A stretch of DNA of 64,000 bases from Aureispira sp. CCB-QB1 (GCF_000724545.1 NZ_JHBV01000031.1:206383-270382), one strand, 5' to 3'. Shown: positions 1 to 9,215, counted from the stretch's first letter. Notes: generated by a model not told the origin, from the letters alone. A program made the numbers and translations.

Positions 1-361
1 CTTTAGAAAGTAGATAATCTCCTACCAAAACAGATATTTTATTGCCCCACAATGCATTTAATGAGAAAAAACCTCTGCGTTGCATCGAGTCGTCAACTAC
101 ATCATCATGAATAAGCGTGGCCGTATGTAATAATTCAACCAAACTAGCAGCATGATAAGTCAAGTCGTTGACGTCACCACATACCTTGGCACTTAAGAAA
201 ATAAACATTGGACGCATTTGTTTGCCCTTGCGACGGACAATGAAGTTGGTCACCGTATCTAGTAAAGGAACATCACTTTTCATTGCGTTTTTAAAACGCC
301 GATGAAATTCCTTAATTTCGGTATCAATAGGTGCTTGTATATTGGACAATGATTTTATCAT
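1..361 (-). CDS. Polyprenyl diphosphate synthase, N-terminal part (cut by window edge)
   Basis: Trans-polyprenyl synthases condense isopentenyl diphosphate units into long chains used for menaquinone side chains or the undecaprenyl-type wall carrier. About 120 residues are visible, starting at ATG 361-359; the rest lies beyond the left edge. The piece contains the conserved RRKGKQMRP segment that binds diphosphate, then LLHTATLIHDDVVDD, the first aspartate-rich motif that binds the allylic substrate through magnesium, and RRGFFSLNALWGNK after it. The match to the class is clear from these motifs. Chain length, and so ispB-type or octaprenyl naming, cannot be decided from this part. A site reading TACTTTTG on the minus strand (503-510) could be its -10-like element, with a leader of about 140 nt. 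Confidence 0.93.
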   Translation of the reverse strand, partial: MIKSLSNIQAPIDTEIKEFHRRFKNAMKSDVPLLDTVTNFIVRRKGKQMRPMFIFLSAKVCGDVNDLTYHAASLVELLHTATLIHDDVVDDSMQRRGFFSLNALWGNKISVLVGDYLLSK

Positions 362-1028
362 GCACTAAAAGTCAAATAGAGCTAAGCCTCTGTTTATGAT
401 TGGAAACGAAAATGAACATGTTCATAGTAGTAGTATTTCTTAGAACACCTTTTCTATCCTTTTGTTTTATCCATTACTTGCTTTAAATATTCATAATGTT
501 AGCAAAAGTAATGGTATTTTGTTGGTTATCAGTTTTATAGAATTTTATTTTTTGCTTTTAAATAAACAAAGAATCAAATTTTTATAAAAAAATAGCAACA
601 TTCGTTATACAAAAATAGTAAAAAAAAACTTTATTTTCAATTTTTATTGAAAATATAAAATGTTATGAATTTACTTGGTGTAGTAGGCTTTTAATAGTTT
701 GTTACAGAGTCTATTAAGGAGTATGAAAGGAGGAAGTTTGAGGTGGTTTTATACGATTGATTTTTTGCTTCCTTAATATGGTTTTAGCAAATTATTCTAA
801 AAAGTAAGAGGAAATAAACAATTGTTGTTGAATATCAGTGCTTTGTTGTGCGGGATGTCAGTGCTTGAAATCTAAATTAAGTGCTGCGTTTAATTCCGTT
901 AAACTCTAGAGCGACCAGTTACTAAAGTTATGAACCGTTTAATAATACAAACCCAAAAAAGGTCGTGAAAAATAAGAAAAAAATTACCTTTAAGTAAGAA
1001 ATTTGTAAAGCATTAAGAATAGAATCAA
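362..1028. other. AT-rich intergenic region between divergent genes
   Basis: This 667-bp stretch separates the leftward polyprenyl synthase gene from the rightward hydrolase gene. It is very AT-rich with several poly-A and poly-T runs. The only element I can name is CAAAAGTA at 503-510, which is TACTTTTG on the minus strand and fits the Bacteroidota TAnnTTTG box. No open frame with coding character is visible. Confidence 0.5.
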
Positions 1029-1907
1029 ATGGATCAAATCAACAACCATTTATTAAAAGGTAAATACGGAAAGTCAATTCCTGTAGATATCTACTGGAAA
1101 ACTTCAATTGCTCCTTTACCCATTCTTGTTTTTGCTCATGGATTCAAAGGTTTCAAAGATTGGGGGCATTGGGAAGCAATTGCTAAAAAGTTTGTAGAAG
1201 CAGGATATTGTTTTGTAAAGTTCAACTTTTCACACAATGGAACAACACCAGACAATCCTCTTGATTTTGTAGACTTGGAGGCTTTTGGGCAAAATAATTA
1301 TAGTAAGGAATTAGATGACTTGCAAACTGTGTTGGATTGGATTGTTCAAGCACAAGAATTGCGTTCAAAAATTAATTGTAACACCAAGGATATTAATCTA
1401 ATTGGACATAGTAGAGGAGGACCAATTGCGCTAATTGCTACCAAAGAAAATGATTATGTGCAACGAGTCATTACGTGGGCAGGGGTACATGAGTTGAATT
1501 ATGCTTGGCAACAGGAAGAAGAAAAGATAAAACAATGGGAAAAAGATGGTGTTTATTATGTATTGAATGGTAGAACCAAACAAAATATGCCACTTTATTA
1601 TCAGTTATTTGAAGATTATCAAAAAAATGCCAAACGATTGTCTATCAAAAATACTTTGCAAGATTTGAACAAACCGTATTTGATTGTACATGGAAGTGCT
1701 GATCCTGCCGTACCTGTAGACGCTGCTAACTACTTGTTAGAACATGCTGCCAATGCAGAATTATGTCTTATTGATGGTGCCAATCATGTTTTTGGAGGAC
1801 AGCATCCTTTTGATAAAAAACATTTGCCTAAGCATACCCAAGAACTGATTGTAGAAAGTTTATCCTTTTTGAAAAAAAAAGGTAATAAAAATGAGAAAAA
1901 GTACTAG
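1029..1907 (+). CDS. Alpha/beta-hydrolase (dienelactone hydrolase / S33-like)
   Basis: A 292-residue cytoplasmic alpha/beta-hydrolase; no signal peptide is visible. The oxyanion strand motif VFAHGFKGFKDW lies near residues 34-45. The nucleophile elbow is GHSRGG (serine about residue 127), the acid is likely the aspartate in GSADPAVPVD, and the histidine is in GANHVFGG near the C-terminus. Length and order fit the dienelactone hydrolase or serine aminopeptidase-like group. The substrate cannot be told from sequence. The gene stands alone, 350 bp upstream of mreB, and its end is very lysine-rich. The ATG at 1029 is the first possible start and places the hydrophobic first strand at the usual distance. 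Confidence 0.85.
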   Translation: MDQINNHLLKGKYGKSIPVDIYWKTSIAPLPILVFAHGFKGFKDWGHWEAIAKKFVEAGYCFVKFNFSHNGTTPDNPLDFVDLEAFGQNNYSKELDDLQTVLDWIVQAQELRSKINCNTKDINLIGHSRGGPIALIATKENDYVQRVITWAGVHELNYAWQQEEEKIKQWEKDGVYYVLNGRTKQNMPLYYQLFEDYQKNAKRLSIKNTLQDLNKPYLIVHGSADPAVPVDAANYLLEHAANAELCLIDGANHVFGGQHPFDKKHLPKHTQELIVESLSFLKKKGNKNEKKY

Positions 1908-2264
1908 TAAGACTAATTTATCAACAAAAAGTCTTATTATGTAAAAAGATGAACCACCATAAGTTACTTTTAGTAACTTATTTATAACAAGTAATAGTTT
2001 GATCGTTTTATTTTGTGTCAAATAGAGGATTAATGACTCTATAAATTAACAAAGTATTATTATCCTAAACTATACCAAAAATGTAGGTTAATTTTTTGTT
2101 GAACTACTTATAATTGGTAAATTTGTGCTAAATAAGACGACTATCGTAACAACTTGAAAAAGAAATACTAATTTAATAGAAACTGACTTAAGTTTAGACC
2201 CCTAGATGAATACACGATCAATTTAAACTAGTTTCGCAAACACTCAATCCTTTTATAGATAAGA
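1908..2264. other. Intergenic region upstream of mreB
   Basis: This 357-bp region is AT-rich and holds the candidate mreB promoter at 2095-2125. I see no small gene and no clear terminator for the upstream hydrolase gene. Confidence 0.4.
2095..2125 (+). promoter_or_regulatory. Candidate mreB promoter (TTTG-N19-TAAATTTG)
   Basis: TTTG at 2095-2098 and TAAATTTG at 2118-2125, 19 nt apart, match the Bacteroidota promoter consensus TTG-N17-23-TAnnTTTG. Transcription would start near 2130, giving an mreB leader of about 135 nt. This is a pattern match only. Confidence 0.5.
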
Positions 2265-3299
2265 ATGAAAAATTTCTTCAGTTTTTTTACGCAAGAAATA
2301 GCCATAGATTTAGGGACCGCTAATACACTAATTACTGCTGATGATGAAGTAATTGTTGATGAGCCGTCTATTGTTGCCGTTAACAGAAATACCAACGAAG
2401 TAATTGCTGTTGGTCGAAAGGCAATGATGATGCATGAGAAGACCCACCAAATGATTCGTACTGTTCGCCCTCTGAAAGATGGAGTTATTGCTGATTTTGA
2501 GGCAGCAGAACGTATGATTCAAGGTATGATTGATATGATTCCCAATCGACGCAGGCTGTTTCGAAATATGTGCATGGTTATTTGTATACCTTCTGGTATT
2601 ACAGAAGTAGAAAAACGTGCTGTATTTGACTCGGCAGAGCATGTGGGATCTAGAGAAACGTATCTTATTCACGAACCAATGGCTGCTGCTTTGGGAATTG
2701 GATTGGATGTAACAGAGCCGATTGGAAACATGATTATAGATATTGGAGGTGGAACGACAGAAATTGCTGTTATTGCACTAGCAGGAATCGTTTGTGATCA
2801 ATCTATCCGCACAGCAGGAGACGAGTTTACGGTTGATATTATGAATTATATGCGTCGTCAACACAACTTACTGATTGGTGAACGCACGTCTGAGCAAATC
2901 AAAATTAATGTTGGTGCTGCTTTGCATGAGTTAGAAGTACCACCAGAAGATTATGCGGTTAATGGTCGAGACTTGATGACTGGTATTCCAAAACAAATCA
3001 TGGTTTCTTATAATGAAATCAGCCATTGTTTGGATAAATCTATCTCAAAAATTGAAGATGCTATTCTAAAAGCATTGGAAAATACGCCTCCAGAGCTTGC
3101 TGCGGATATTTATCAAACAGGGTTGTACTTAACTGGTGGTGGTGCTTTGTTGAGAGGATTGGACAAGCGCATTGCTCAAAAAACCAAATTACCTGTACAT
3201 GTTGCTGAAGATCCTCTTCGTGCTGTTGTTCGTGGTACAGGTATTGCACTTAAAAATAGAGTTAAATACTCTTTCTTGATTACACACAAGAATATGTAA
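2265..3299 (+). CDS. mreB: Rod-shape protein MreB
   Basis: The bacterial actin homologue that forms membrane-bound filaments and directs the elongasome (MreCD, PBP2, RodA). At 344 residues it has the normal family length. Visible signatures are the phosphate-1 loop IDLGTANTLI (residues about 15-24), MCMVICIPSGITEVEKRAV, the phosphate-2 motif MIIDIGGGTTEIAVIAL, and the C-terminal adenosine motif YLTGGGALLRGLD. The N-terminal hydrophobic stretch MKNFFSFF could act as a membrane anchor, as known for MreB. It is followed by a strong terminator, so it may be transcribed apart from mreC, which starts 189 bp downstream. Confidence 0.98.
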   Translation: MKNFFSFFTQEIAIDLGTANTLITADDEVIVDEPSIVAVNRNTNEVIAVGRKAMMMHEKTHQMIRTVRPLKDGVIADFEAAERMIQGMIDMIPNRRRLFRNMCMVICIPSGITEVEKRAVFDSAEHVGSRETYLIHEPMAAALGIGLDVTEPIGNMIIDIGGGTTEIAVIALAGIVCDQSIRTAGDEFTVDIMNYMRRQHNLLIGERTSEQIKINVGAALHELEVPPEDYAVNGRDLMTGIPKQIMVSYNEISHCLDKSISKIEDAILKALENTPPELAADIYQTGLYLTGGGALLRGLDKRIAQKTKLPVHVAEDPLRAVVRGTGIALKNRVKYSFLITHKNM

Positions 3300-3342
3300 T
3301 TAAAGCTGATGATCAAAAAAAGCTTTGGTTACCAATAGCTAC

Positions 3343-3396
3343 AATTGCCGAATTTGCCACCCTTTTTTTAGTGTTGTAAATTCGGCAATTTTTTTA
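3343..3396 (+). terminator. Intrinsic terminator after mreB
   Basis: A 13-bp stem, AATTGCCGAATTT (3343-3355) pairing with AAATTCGGCAATT (3378-3390), is followed by a run of T. It would separate mreB from mreCD, or set a higher MreB level by partial termination. Confidence 0.85.
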
Positions 3397-3488
3397 AAAA
3401 AACTCTACCTCCATCTTAAGCTTTGATAAAACGATCCTATTGTAAGGATGGATGGTTTTCGTTTCCTACCTATCTGATTTAGTACATT

Positions 3489-4328
3489 ATGCAGCGGATA
3501 TTCTTATTTTTTATAAAATATAATGGTGTGTTTGCCTTTTTTCTATTAGAGGTGATTGCATTGTCGATTTATTTTACAAGAAATAGTAATGCAAATACAC
3601 AAGCTTTTTTAAGCTCAGCCAATGGTTTGATTGGTGGTGTTTATGAATCGACTAGTCGAGTAGCACGATATTGGAATCTCTCTGCGGTTAATGATAGTTT
3701 GGCAAGAGAAAATGCTGAATTAAAAATGCGGCTGCCAAATTCAAAGTTTAGTTCCTTGATTCAGACCAGCACCATAAAAGATACTACTTTGCAGCAATAT
3801 TATCGATACCATGACGCCAAAGTTGTCAACAACACAATCCATCGACCTAGAAATTTTATTACGATCAACAAAGGGGCTGCACAAGGCTTAAAAGCTAATT
3901 CGGGGGTTTTGAATGGCAATGGGATGGGCATTGTTGGGGTCGTACAGAAAGTGAGCCGAAATTATGCAGTAGCGATGTCTATCTTAAATCTAGATACACG
4001 AATTAGTGCCAAAATTTTGGGAAACAATAATTTTGGTGTTATGGTTTGGGATGGTTTAGATTCTCGTTATATGAACTTAGAATCTGTCCCCAAGCATGCT
4101 ACGATTCATAAAGGTGATACAATTGTTACAAGTGGCTATTCGACTATTTTTCCAGAAGGAATATTGATAGGAACAATTGATAGTTTTTACCACCCTCCTG
4201 GAGTGAACTTTTACAGCATTAAAGTAGCCTTGTTTAATGACTTAAATAGTACACAATATGTATATGTAGTATCCGATTTATTAAAAGAAGAACGATTAAA
4301 ATTAGAAGAGGAGGTAATCAATGACTAG
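3489..4328 (+). CDS. mreC: Rod-shape protein MreC
   Basis: MreC is a bitopic inner-membrane protein whose periplasmic beta-domain binds and activates PBP2. The 279-residue product has an N-terminal transmembrane segment (about residues 12-28), a coiled-coil section around LARENAELKMRL (about 75-86) and the conserved beta-rich core with INKGAAQGLKANSGVLN, GVVGVV-like turns and GDTIVTSGYSTIFPEGILIG. The C-terminus ends in a short charged helix. Its last 8 bases overlap mreD, which indicates translational coupling. Order and length are typical. Confidence 0.95.
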   Translation: MQRIFLFFIKYNGVFAFFLLEVIALSIYFTRNSNANTQAFLSSANGLIGGVYESTSRVARYWNLSAVNDSLARENAELKMRLPNSKFSSLIQTSTIKDTTLQQYYRYHDAKVVNNTIHRPRNFITINKGAAQGLKANSGVLNGNGMGIVGVVQKVSRNYAVAMSILNLDTRISAKILGNNNFGVMVWDGLDSRYMNLESVPKHATIHKGDTIVTSGYSTIFPEGILIGTIDSFYHPPGVNFYSIKVALFNDLNSTQYVYVVSDLLKEERLKLEEEVIND

Positions 4329-4815
4329 TTTAATTAGAGCCAATTTTATTCGATTTGTTTTGTTGATTATCATACAGTTTATTCTGAAAGGAGTAGATAG
4401 TGTCGATATCTATATTTATCCTGTCTTTATCTTATTATTACCTGTGGGAATGATAGATGGCTTGGTCTTGTTGTTGGCGTTTATCTATGGTTTGTGTATT
4501 GATGCTTTTTACAACACACCAGGTTTATTTGCTTCGGCAGCAGTAGCTGTTGCTGCTGCTCGACCATTGGTCTTAGCAATTTTAGAACCAAGAGGAGGTT
4601 ATGAAAAAGGAAAAGCTCCTACAAAATACAACCTAGGAACAAGATGGTTTATACAGTATAGTAGTATTTTGATGTTATGGCATACGATCTGGGTAGTAAC
4701 ATTAGAGCAGTTGAGTCTTTTTTCTTGGTTGCGGTTGTTAATCTGGATTTTAATTTACGCTTTATCAATGCTAATCATTATTTTATATCAATTCTTATTC
4801 AATCCCAAAGAATAA
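4321..4815 (+). CDS. mreD: Rod-shape protein MreD
   Basis: MreD is a small polytopic membrane protein of the elongasome. This 164-residue protein is almost entirely hydrophobic, with about five predicted membrane segments, and contains the loop DGLVLLLAFIYGLCIDAFYN, where glycine/aspartate pairs are typical of MreD. Sequence identity in this family is low, so the call rests on topology, length and position: it overlaps the end of mreC by 8 bp and precedes mrdA. Confidence 0.92.
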   Translation: MTSLIRANFIRFVLLIIIQFILKGVDSVDIYIYPVFILLLPVGMIDGLVLLLAFIYGLCIDAFYNTPGLFASAAVAVAAARPLVLAILEPRGGYEKGKAPTKYNLGTRWFIQYSSILMLWHTIWVVTLEQLSLFSWLRLLIWILIYALSMLIIILYQFLFNPKE

Positions 4816-4849
4816 CTCAACAATAGGTCGTTGAAACCACGCAGTAGCA

Positions 4850-4894
4850 GCGAACCGAGCTATGTGAGCTCACGGCTGTAGGGAGTAACAGAGC
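4850..4894. repeat. Intergenic 45-bp repeat, copy 1
   Basis: The segment beginning GCGAACCGAGC and continuing with GAGCTCACG and GTAGGGAGTAACA matches 38 of 45 positions with 27828-27872. It sits between mreD and mrdA and is much richer in GC than its surroundings. The second copy lies inside a larger element with inverted ends. Here no such ends are clear. Confidence 0.7.
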
Positions 4895-4979
4895 TAACTG
4901 CTAATTCAATGGATAAAGGTGTATTACTTGAGCAAAAGTAAGTAGACGCACTACATTAAATTAAACGAATATAAGTTAT

Positions 4980-6848
4980 ATGCAAGATTTGTATCAAGAT
5001 AGACAGAAGGTATTGCAAGTTGCATTTGTAATTTGTGCTGCTATGCTTGTGTTTAAATGTTTTCAAATACAAATTTGGGACAAGTCTTATCAGCAACAGC
5101 ATAGTTACCGAGAGGCAGTAACCTTATACCCATCTAGAGGCGCTCTCAAAGATAGAAATGGGGAGTTATTGGTTTATAATTTGGCGATGTATGATTTGAA
5201 AGCAACCTACAACCAAGTTCGCAAAGCGAACATCGATACAGCTGCCTTTTGTAAACTATTGGGAATTACAGATAGTACGTTTTATGCCAATCTAAACAAG
5301 GATTTTAGCGATCGCCGTTTTTCACAGCGCAAACCTTTTGATTTTTTGACTCAGATTCCAGGAGACAAATTTGCCTCTATTGAAGAACGCTTGTACGAAT
5401 TCCCTGGTTTTGAAAGCCAACTAAAGAGCGTTAGGGGGTATCCTGCACATGTGGGGGCGCATATGTTGGGGTATATCAGTGAGGTTAGCCCCAAGAAAAT
5501 CAAAGAATCCAATGGTCTGTATCAACGAGGGGAATATGTAGGAACGAGTGGTTTAGAGTTGTTTTATGAGGAACAGTTGAGAGGTATTCGAGGAGTAGAG
5601 CATGTTTTAAAAGATAAATGGGGGAAACGAAAAGGGAAGTATAAAGAAGGTGCATTGGATGAAGCTGCCGTATCAGGTTATGATTTAATCACTTCGATAG
5701 ATTTGGAGTTACAAGCATATGGAGAGCAATTGATGCAAAATAAAACAGGGGTAATTGTTGCAATTGAGCCCTCTACAGGAGAGATATTAGCAATGGTTAG
5801 CTCTCCATCTTATGACCCTGCTATTTTAGCTGTCAATAGAAACCGAAAAGAGGCTTTTAAGGCACTGCAAGGCGACTCCTTGTTTCCTTTGTTCAACCGT
5901 GCTTTAATGGCACAATACCCACCAGGATCTATTTTTAAAACCACTTTATCGGCAATTGGTTTGCAAGAACGAATTCTTACTCCCAATAGAGGAATGTCTT
6001 GTAGTGGAGGCTTTATTTATGGATCATTGCGAATTGGATGCCATGGGCATGGTGCTATTAATGATGTGGGAAATGCCATTCAGTATTCTTGTAACAAGTA
6101 TTATTGCCAAACTTTTAGAGAGTTGGTCAATGTTTATGGATTTTACTATCCAGAAAAAGGCATGGATCGCCTGGCAGAACATTTGCACAGTTGGGGATTA
6201 GGAGCACCGTTAGGGGTTGACTTGCCGCACGAAGCATCTGGACACGTTCCAACGGCTGCTTATTATAACAAAAAACACGGGAAAGGAACTTGGAAGTTCT
6301 CAACAGCTGTATCGGTTGGTATTGGACAGGGAGAATTATTGATAACTCCTTTGCAAATGGCAAATATGGCTGCGATTATTGCTAATAGAGGCTATTATTA
6401 TACCCCTCATTTTGCCAAAGAATTTGAAGGAGATACTTCTGGAATATTGGATCATTTTAAAGAAAGACATTACACGAAGGTACATCCCATGCATTTTGAG
6501 CCTGTTGTTGACGGGATGGCAAGAGTGGTAACTGCTGGAACTGGAGCTCGTTCTCGAATCCCAGATATTACGATGTGTGGCAAAACGGGAACCGTGGAGA
6601 ATAACAAGGGAAAAGACCACTCTACGTTTATTGCTTTTGCTCCTAGAGAAAATCCTAAAATTGCCATTGCTGTTTATGTAGAAAATGGAGGATTTGGATC
6701 TACCTATGCGGCACCAATCTCTAGTTTGATGATTGAGAAATACATAAAAGGAAGCATCGAAAGCCCTCAACGAAAATCGTTGGAAAAAAGGATGCTAAAT
6801 GCGGATCTAGTTAAACGAGAAAAACCATCGTACTCTTCTGTTCCTTAA
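4980..6848 (+). CDS. mrdA: Penicillin-binding protein 2 (elongation transpeptidase)
   Basis: The class B PBP that cross-links peptidoglycan during elongation, working with the glycosyltransferase RodA encoded next. The 622-residue protein has one N-terminal membrane segment (about residues 13-30), a PBP dimerisation domain (about 50-220) with the RGALKDRNGELL motif, and a transpeptidase domain. Active-site motifs are SxxK at PPGSIFK (Ser317), an SxN-type SCN in the middle, and KTGTV (Lys535). Length and order are normal. It starts 164 bp after mreD; the gap holds a GC-richer repeat but no clear terminator. RodA follows 58 bp downstream. Confidence 0.97.
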   Translation: MQDLYQDRQKVLQVAFVICAAMLVFKCFQIQIWDKSYQQQHSYREAVTLYPSRGALKDRNGELLVYNLAMYDLKATYNQVRKANIDTAAFCKLLGITDSTFYANLNKDFSDRRFSQRKPFDFLTQIPGDKFASIEERLYEFPGFESQLKSVRGYPAHVGAHMLGYISEVSPKKIKESNGLYQRGEYVGTSGLELFYEEQLRGIRGVEHVLKDKWGKRKGKYKEGALDEAAVSGYDLITSIDLELQAYGEQLMQNKTGVIVAIEPSTGEILAMVSSPSYDPAILAVNRNRKEAFKALQGDSLFPLFNRALMAQYPPGSIFKTTLSAIGLQERILTPNRGMSCSGGFIYGSLRIGCHGHGAINDVGNAIQYSCNKYYCQTFRELVNVYGFYYPEKGMDRLAEHLHSWGLGAPLGVDLPHEASGHVPTAAYYNKKHGKGTWKFSTAVSVGIGQGELLITPLQMANMAAIIANRGYYYTPHFAKEFEGDTSGILDHFKERHYTKVHPMHFEPVVDGMARVVTAGTGARSRIPDITMCGKTGTVENNKGKDHSTFIAFAPRENPKIAIAVYVENGGFGSTYAAPISSLMIEKYIKGSIESPQRKSLEKRMLNADLVKREKPSYSSVP

Positions 6849-6906
6849 TTTCATAATCCAAAGAACAATAGTATTTAAACAAAACAATTAATTTTAGATA
6901 GAGTAT

Positions 6907-8322
6907 ATGCGTCAAGGTAGAGATTCAGATATTGGAGGATATGATTGGATTACCATAGCACTGTGGGGAATCTTAGTTTTTTGTGGTTGGATGATGATTT
7001 TTGCAGCAGGCTATTTGGATGAGGATTCATTTACTAGTTTGTACGACTTGAAGAAAAACTATGGGAAGCAGTTGTTGTGGATTACTGTAGGAATGGTGCT
7101 AGTTGGAATAATTCAATTGGTTGAGCTAAGGATTTACCAAACGTTTGCGCCTGTTTTTTATGGAATTACTATCCTCTTGCTAATTGCTGTTTTATTTACC
7201 ACTCCTATTAACGGAGCAACTTCTTGGTTTGATATAGGTGGCTTTCGATTTCAACCTTCCGAATTTGCAAAAGTAACGACCTGTATCATGTTATCAGCCT
7301 ATTTGGCAATGCCCACTGCACGAATGCAAGAACTAAGAACAAAATTGATTGCGCTAGGGATTGTATTGTTACCTGTATTGTTAGTCCTCTTACAGGGAGA
7401 TGCAGGATCAACCCTAGTTTATTTTGCTTTCTTTATTTTACTATTCAGAGCAGGGATGGATGCTTGGATTTATATACTAGGTTTGGTGGTAGCGGCTTTG
7501 GCTATTTCTGCGTTATTATATGACGAAACGTGGTGGCTTATTAATACTATCTTGTTGGTTGGCAATATAGTACTGCTAAAATCTTGGCGAAAAGAAGATT
7601 TGTGGTTGGGGCTTATTCTTATAGAAGCTATTTTGACGTATTTATTTTTTGATGAGAGTCGTTATATTTTAATTACAGGAGTTAATGGATTAGTTTTAGT
7701 TGTATTGGCTTTGGTAAATATTGGGGATAAAAAATGGGAAAACAGCTTTTTTGTCTCGCTCTTAGTAACTGCGGCTATTCTTTTTTCTACGTCGGTCAAT
7801 TATATTGTTAATAATTTGATAGGAGGGCATAGGCAAGAGCGTATTTGGGTATGGCTCCGACCAGAAAAATGCCATCCTTTGGGACCTTTATACAATGTAG
7901 AGCAGTCAAAATTTGCTATTGGTTCTGGGGGTTGGGCTGGCAAAGGTTTTTTGCAAGGAGAGCGCACCAAGTTAGACTATGTGCCTGAGCAATCGACAGA
8001 CTTTATTTTTTGTACTGTTGGAGAAGAATGGGGATTTGTTGGAACAACCTTTATTATTTTAGTCTTTTTTGCGCTTATCTTACGTATTTTATTTATTGCA
8101 CAACGCCAACGTTCTTTGTTTACAAAATACTATGCGTTAGGGGTTGCTTGCATTTTGTTTTTTCATGTCTTTATCAATATTGGTATGACAACAGGTTTGG
8201 TGCCTGTTATTGGAATACCACTACCATTTATCAGCTATGGAGGCTCCTCATTACTCTCTTTCTCCATTCTAATGGGTTTGCTAATTAAATTAGATAGCAA
8301 CCGCTTATTTGTGTTTCGATAG
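6907..8322 (+). CDS. rodA: SEDS glycosyltransferase RodA (long form)
   Basis: RodA polymerises lipid II into glycan strands during cell elongation, in complex with PBP2. Family signatures are present: FRFQPSEFAKV near residue 115, GKGFLQGERTKLDYVPEQ, then STDFIF, whose Asp365 corresponds to the catalytic aspartate of SEDS proteins, and the C-terminal IPLPFISYGGSS. At 471 residues it is about 100 longer than Escherichia coli RodA. The extra length is hydrophobic and lies between about residues 180 and 270, where roughly three additional membrane segments fit. The gene belongs to the mre-mrd block. Confidence 0.96.
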   Translation: MRQGRDSDIGGYDWITIALWGILVFCGWMMIFAAGYLDEDSFTSLYDLKKNYGKQLLWITVGMVLVGIIQLVELRIYQTFAPVFYGITILLLIAVLFTTPINGATSWFDIGGFRFQPSEFAKVTTCIMLSAYLAMPTARMQELRTKLIALGIVLLPVLLVLLQGDAGSTLVYFAFFILLFRAGMDAWIYILGLVVAALAISALLYDETWWLINTILLVGNIVLLKSWRKEDLWLGLILIEAILTYLFFDESRYILITGVNGLVLVVLALVNIGDKKWENSFFVSLLVTAAILFSTSVNYIVNNLIGGHRQERIWVWLRPEKCHPLGPLYNVEQSKFAIGSGGWAGKGFLQGERTKLDYVPEQSTDFIFCTVGEEWGFVGTTFIILVFFALILRILFIAQRQRSLFTKYYALGVACILFFHVFINIGMTTGLVPVIGIPLPFISYGGSSLLSFSILMGLLIKLDSNRLFVFR

Positions 8323-8650
8323 ACTCGAAATACACACATTTTAACAAAAAAATGCTTAATCTTTTTGATGTCAATGGATTACCATATTGACACGAATCCC
8401 CCCATGCCATCAACTTCCTAACATTCTGTTGACATAAAAATAACTTAATAATTGGAACTTATCTCTATAAAGAGGAGTTTAACCAAGGAACGTCACATCA
8501 AAAACACATTGAAAACCAATAAATAATAAGGAACGAATATTGCTGTTAATCACAAATAACAGCCTATCGACAAAACTTCGTGGTTAACTTCGAAGGAGCA
8601 TAGCATAAAACATACATCCAAGTATTTTTTAACTTCAAAACTGAGAAGAC
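8323..8650. other. Intergenic region with two short inverted repeats
   Basis: No gene is visible in these 328 bp. Two perfect inverted repeats of 7 bp are present: TGTCAAT (8369-8375) with ATTGACA (8386-8392), and GCTGTTA (8541-8547) with TAACAGC (8556-8562). Neither is followed by a T run, so they are not typical terminators. The word ACTTCGTGGT at 8574-8583 recurs at 17821 and 27565. Confidence 0.45.
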
Positions 8651-9121
8651 ATGAGCTGGCGCAGACTAAATGGGAGCAGAATTTTGTTGCCTATCAAAGA
8701 AGCTGTAGAAAAAACCATTCAAAAAGAATTGGAAGCAGGTCACCAACTAAAAATTTGTATTGGAACAGATTCGCAAGTACGTGGTAAAAACATCGGCTTT
8801 GCGACCGTTATTGTATTTTTGCGAGAAGGAAAAGGAGGTTTTATGTTTATAAAAAGCGAGATTTTAACGCAAAAAATGGCGATCAAAGAACGAATGATTC
8901 ACGAGGTGAGTAAATCGGTAACCCTAGCCTACGAGCTATCTGAAATATGGGATAAGTATGCTATTTCTTTAGAAATTCATGCCGACATCAATACAGATGC
9001 AAGCTTTAAATCAAACGTAGCACTGAAAGAAGCTATGGGGTATATCAAAGGAATGGGCTATGAATTTAAAGCAAAACCAAATGCTTTTGCTAGTTCTAGC
9101 TGTGCAGACAAAGTCTGCTAA
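8651..9121 (+). CDS. YkuK-family (DUF458) RNase H-like protein
   Basis: This 156-residue protein resembles the YkuK/DUF458 family, which adopts an RNase H-like fold. The main signature is ICIGTDSQVRGKNIGFATVI (about residues 36-55), where GTDSQ carries an acidic residue expected at the RNase H active site. A second acidic strand, LEIHADINTD, follows near residues 110-120, and the C-terminal ALKEAMGYIKGMGYEFKAKP is also typical. The biochemical role of the family is not established. The gene stands alone and ends before a terminator shared with the convergent neighbour. Confidence 0.8.
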   Translation: MSWRRLNGSRILLPIKEAVEKTIQKELEAGHQLKICIGTDSQVRGKNIGFATVIVFLREGKGGFMFIKSEILTQKMAIKERMIHEVSKSVTLAYELSEIWDKYAISLEIHADINTDASFKSNVALKEAMGYIKGMGYEFKAKPNAFASSSCADKVC

Positions 9122-9150
9122 TGGCAAAAATTAGTGATTTATAATAATAT

Positions 9151-9188
9151 AAGGCTACTTTCATTTGAGGGTAGCTTTTTTGTTTTTT
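9151..9188. terminator. Terminator between convergent genes
   Basis: AAGGCTAC (9151-9158) can pair with GTAGCTT (9171-9177), followed by T runs to 9189. It ends the YkuK-like gene on the plus strand and may also serve the minus-strand gene ending at 9216. Confidence 0.6.
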
Positions 9189-9215
9189 GTTGCCCAATTT
9201 ATAGATTGGAGCTAG

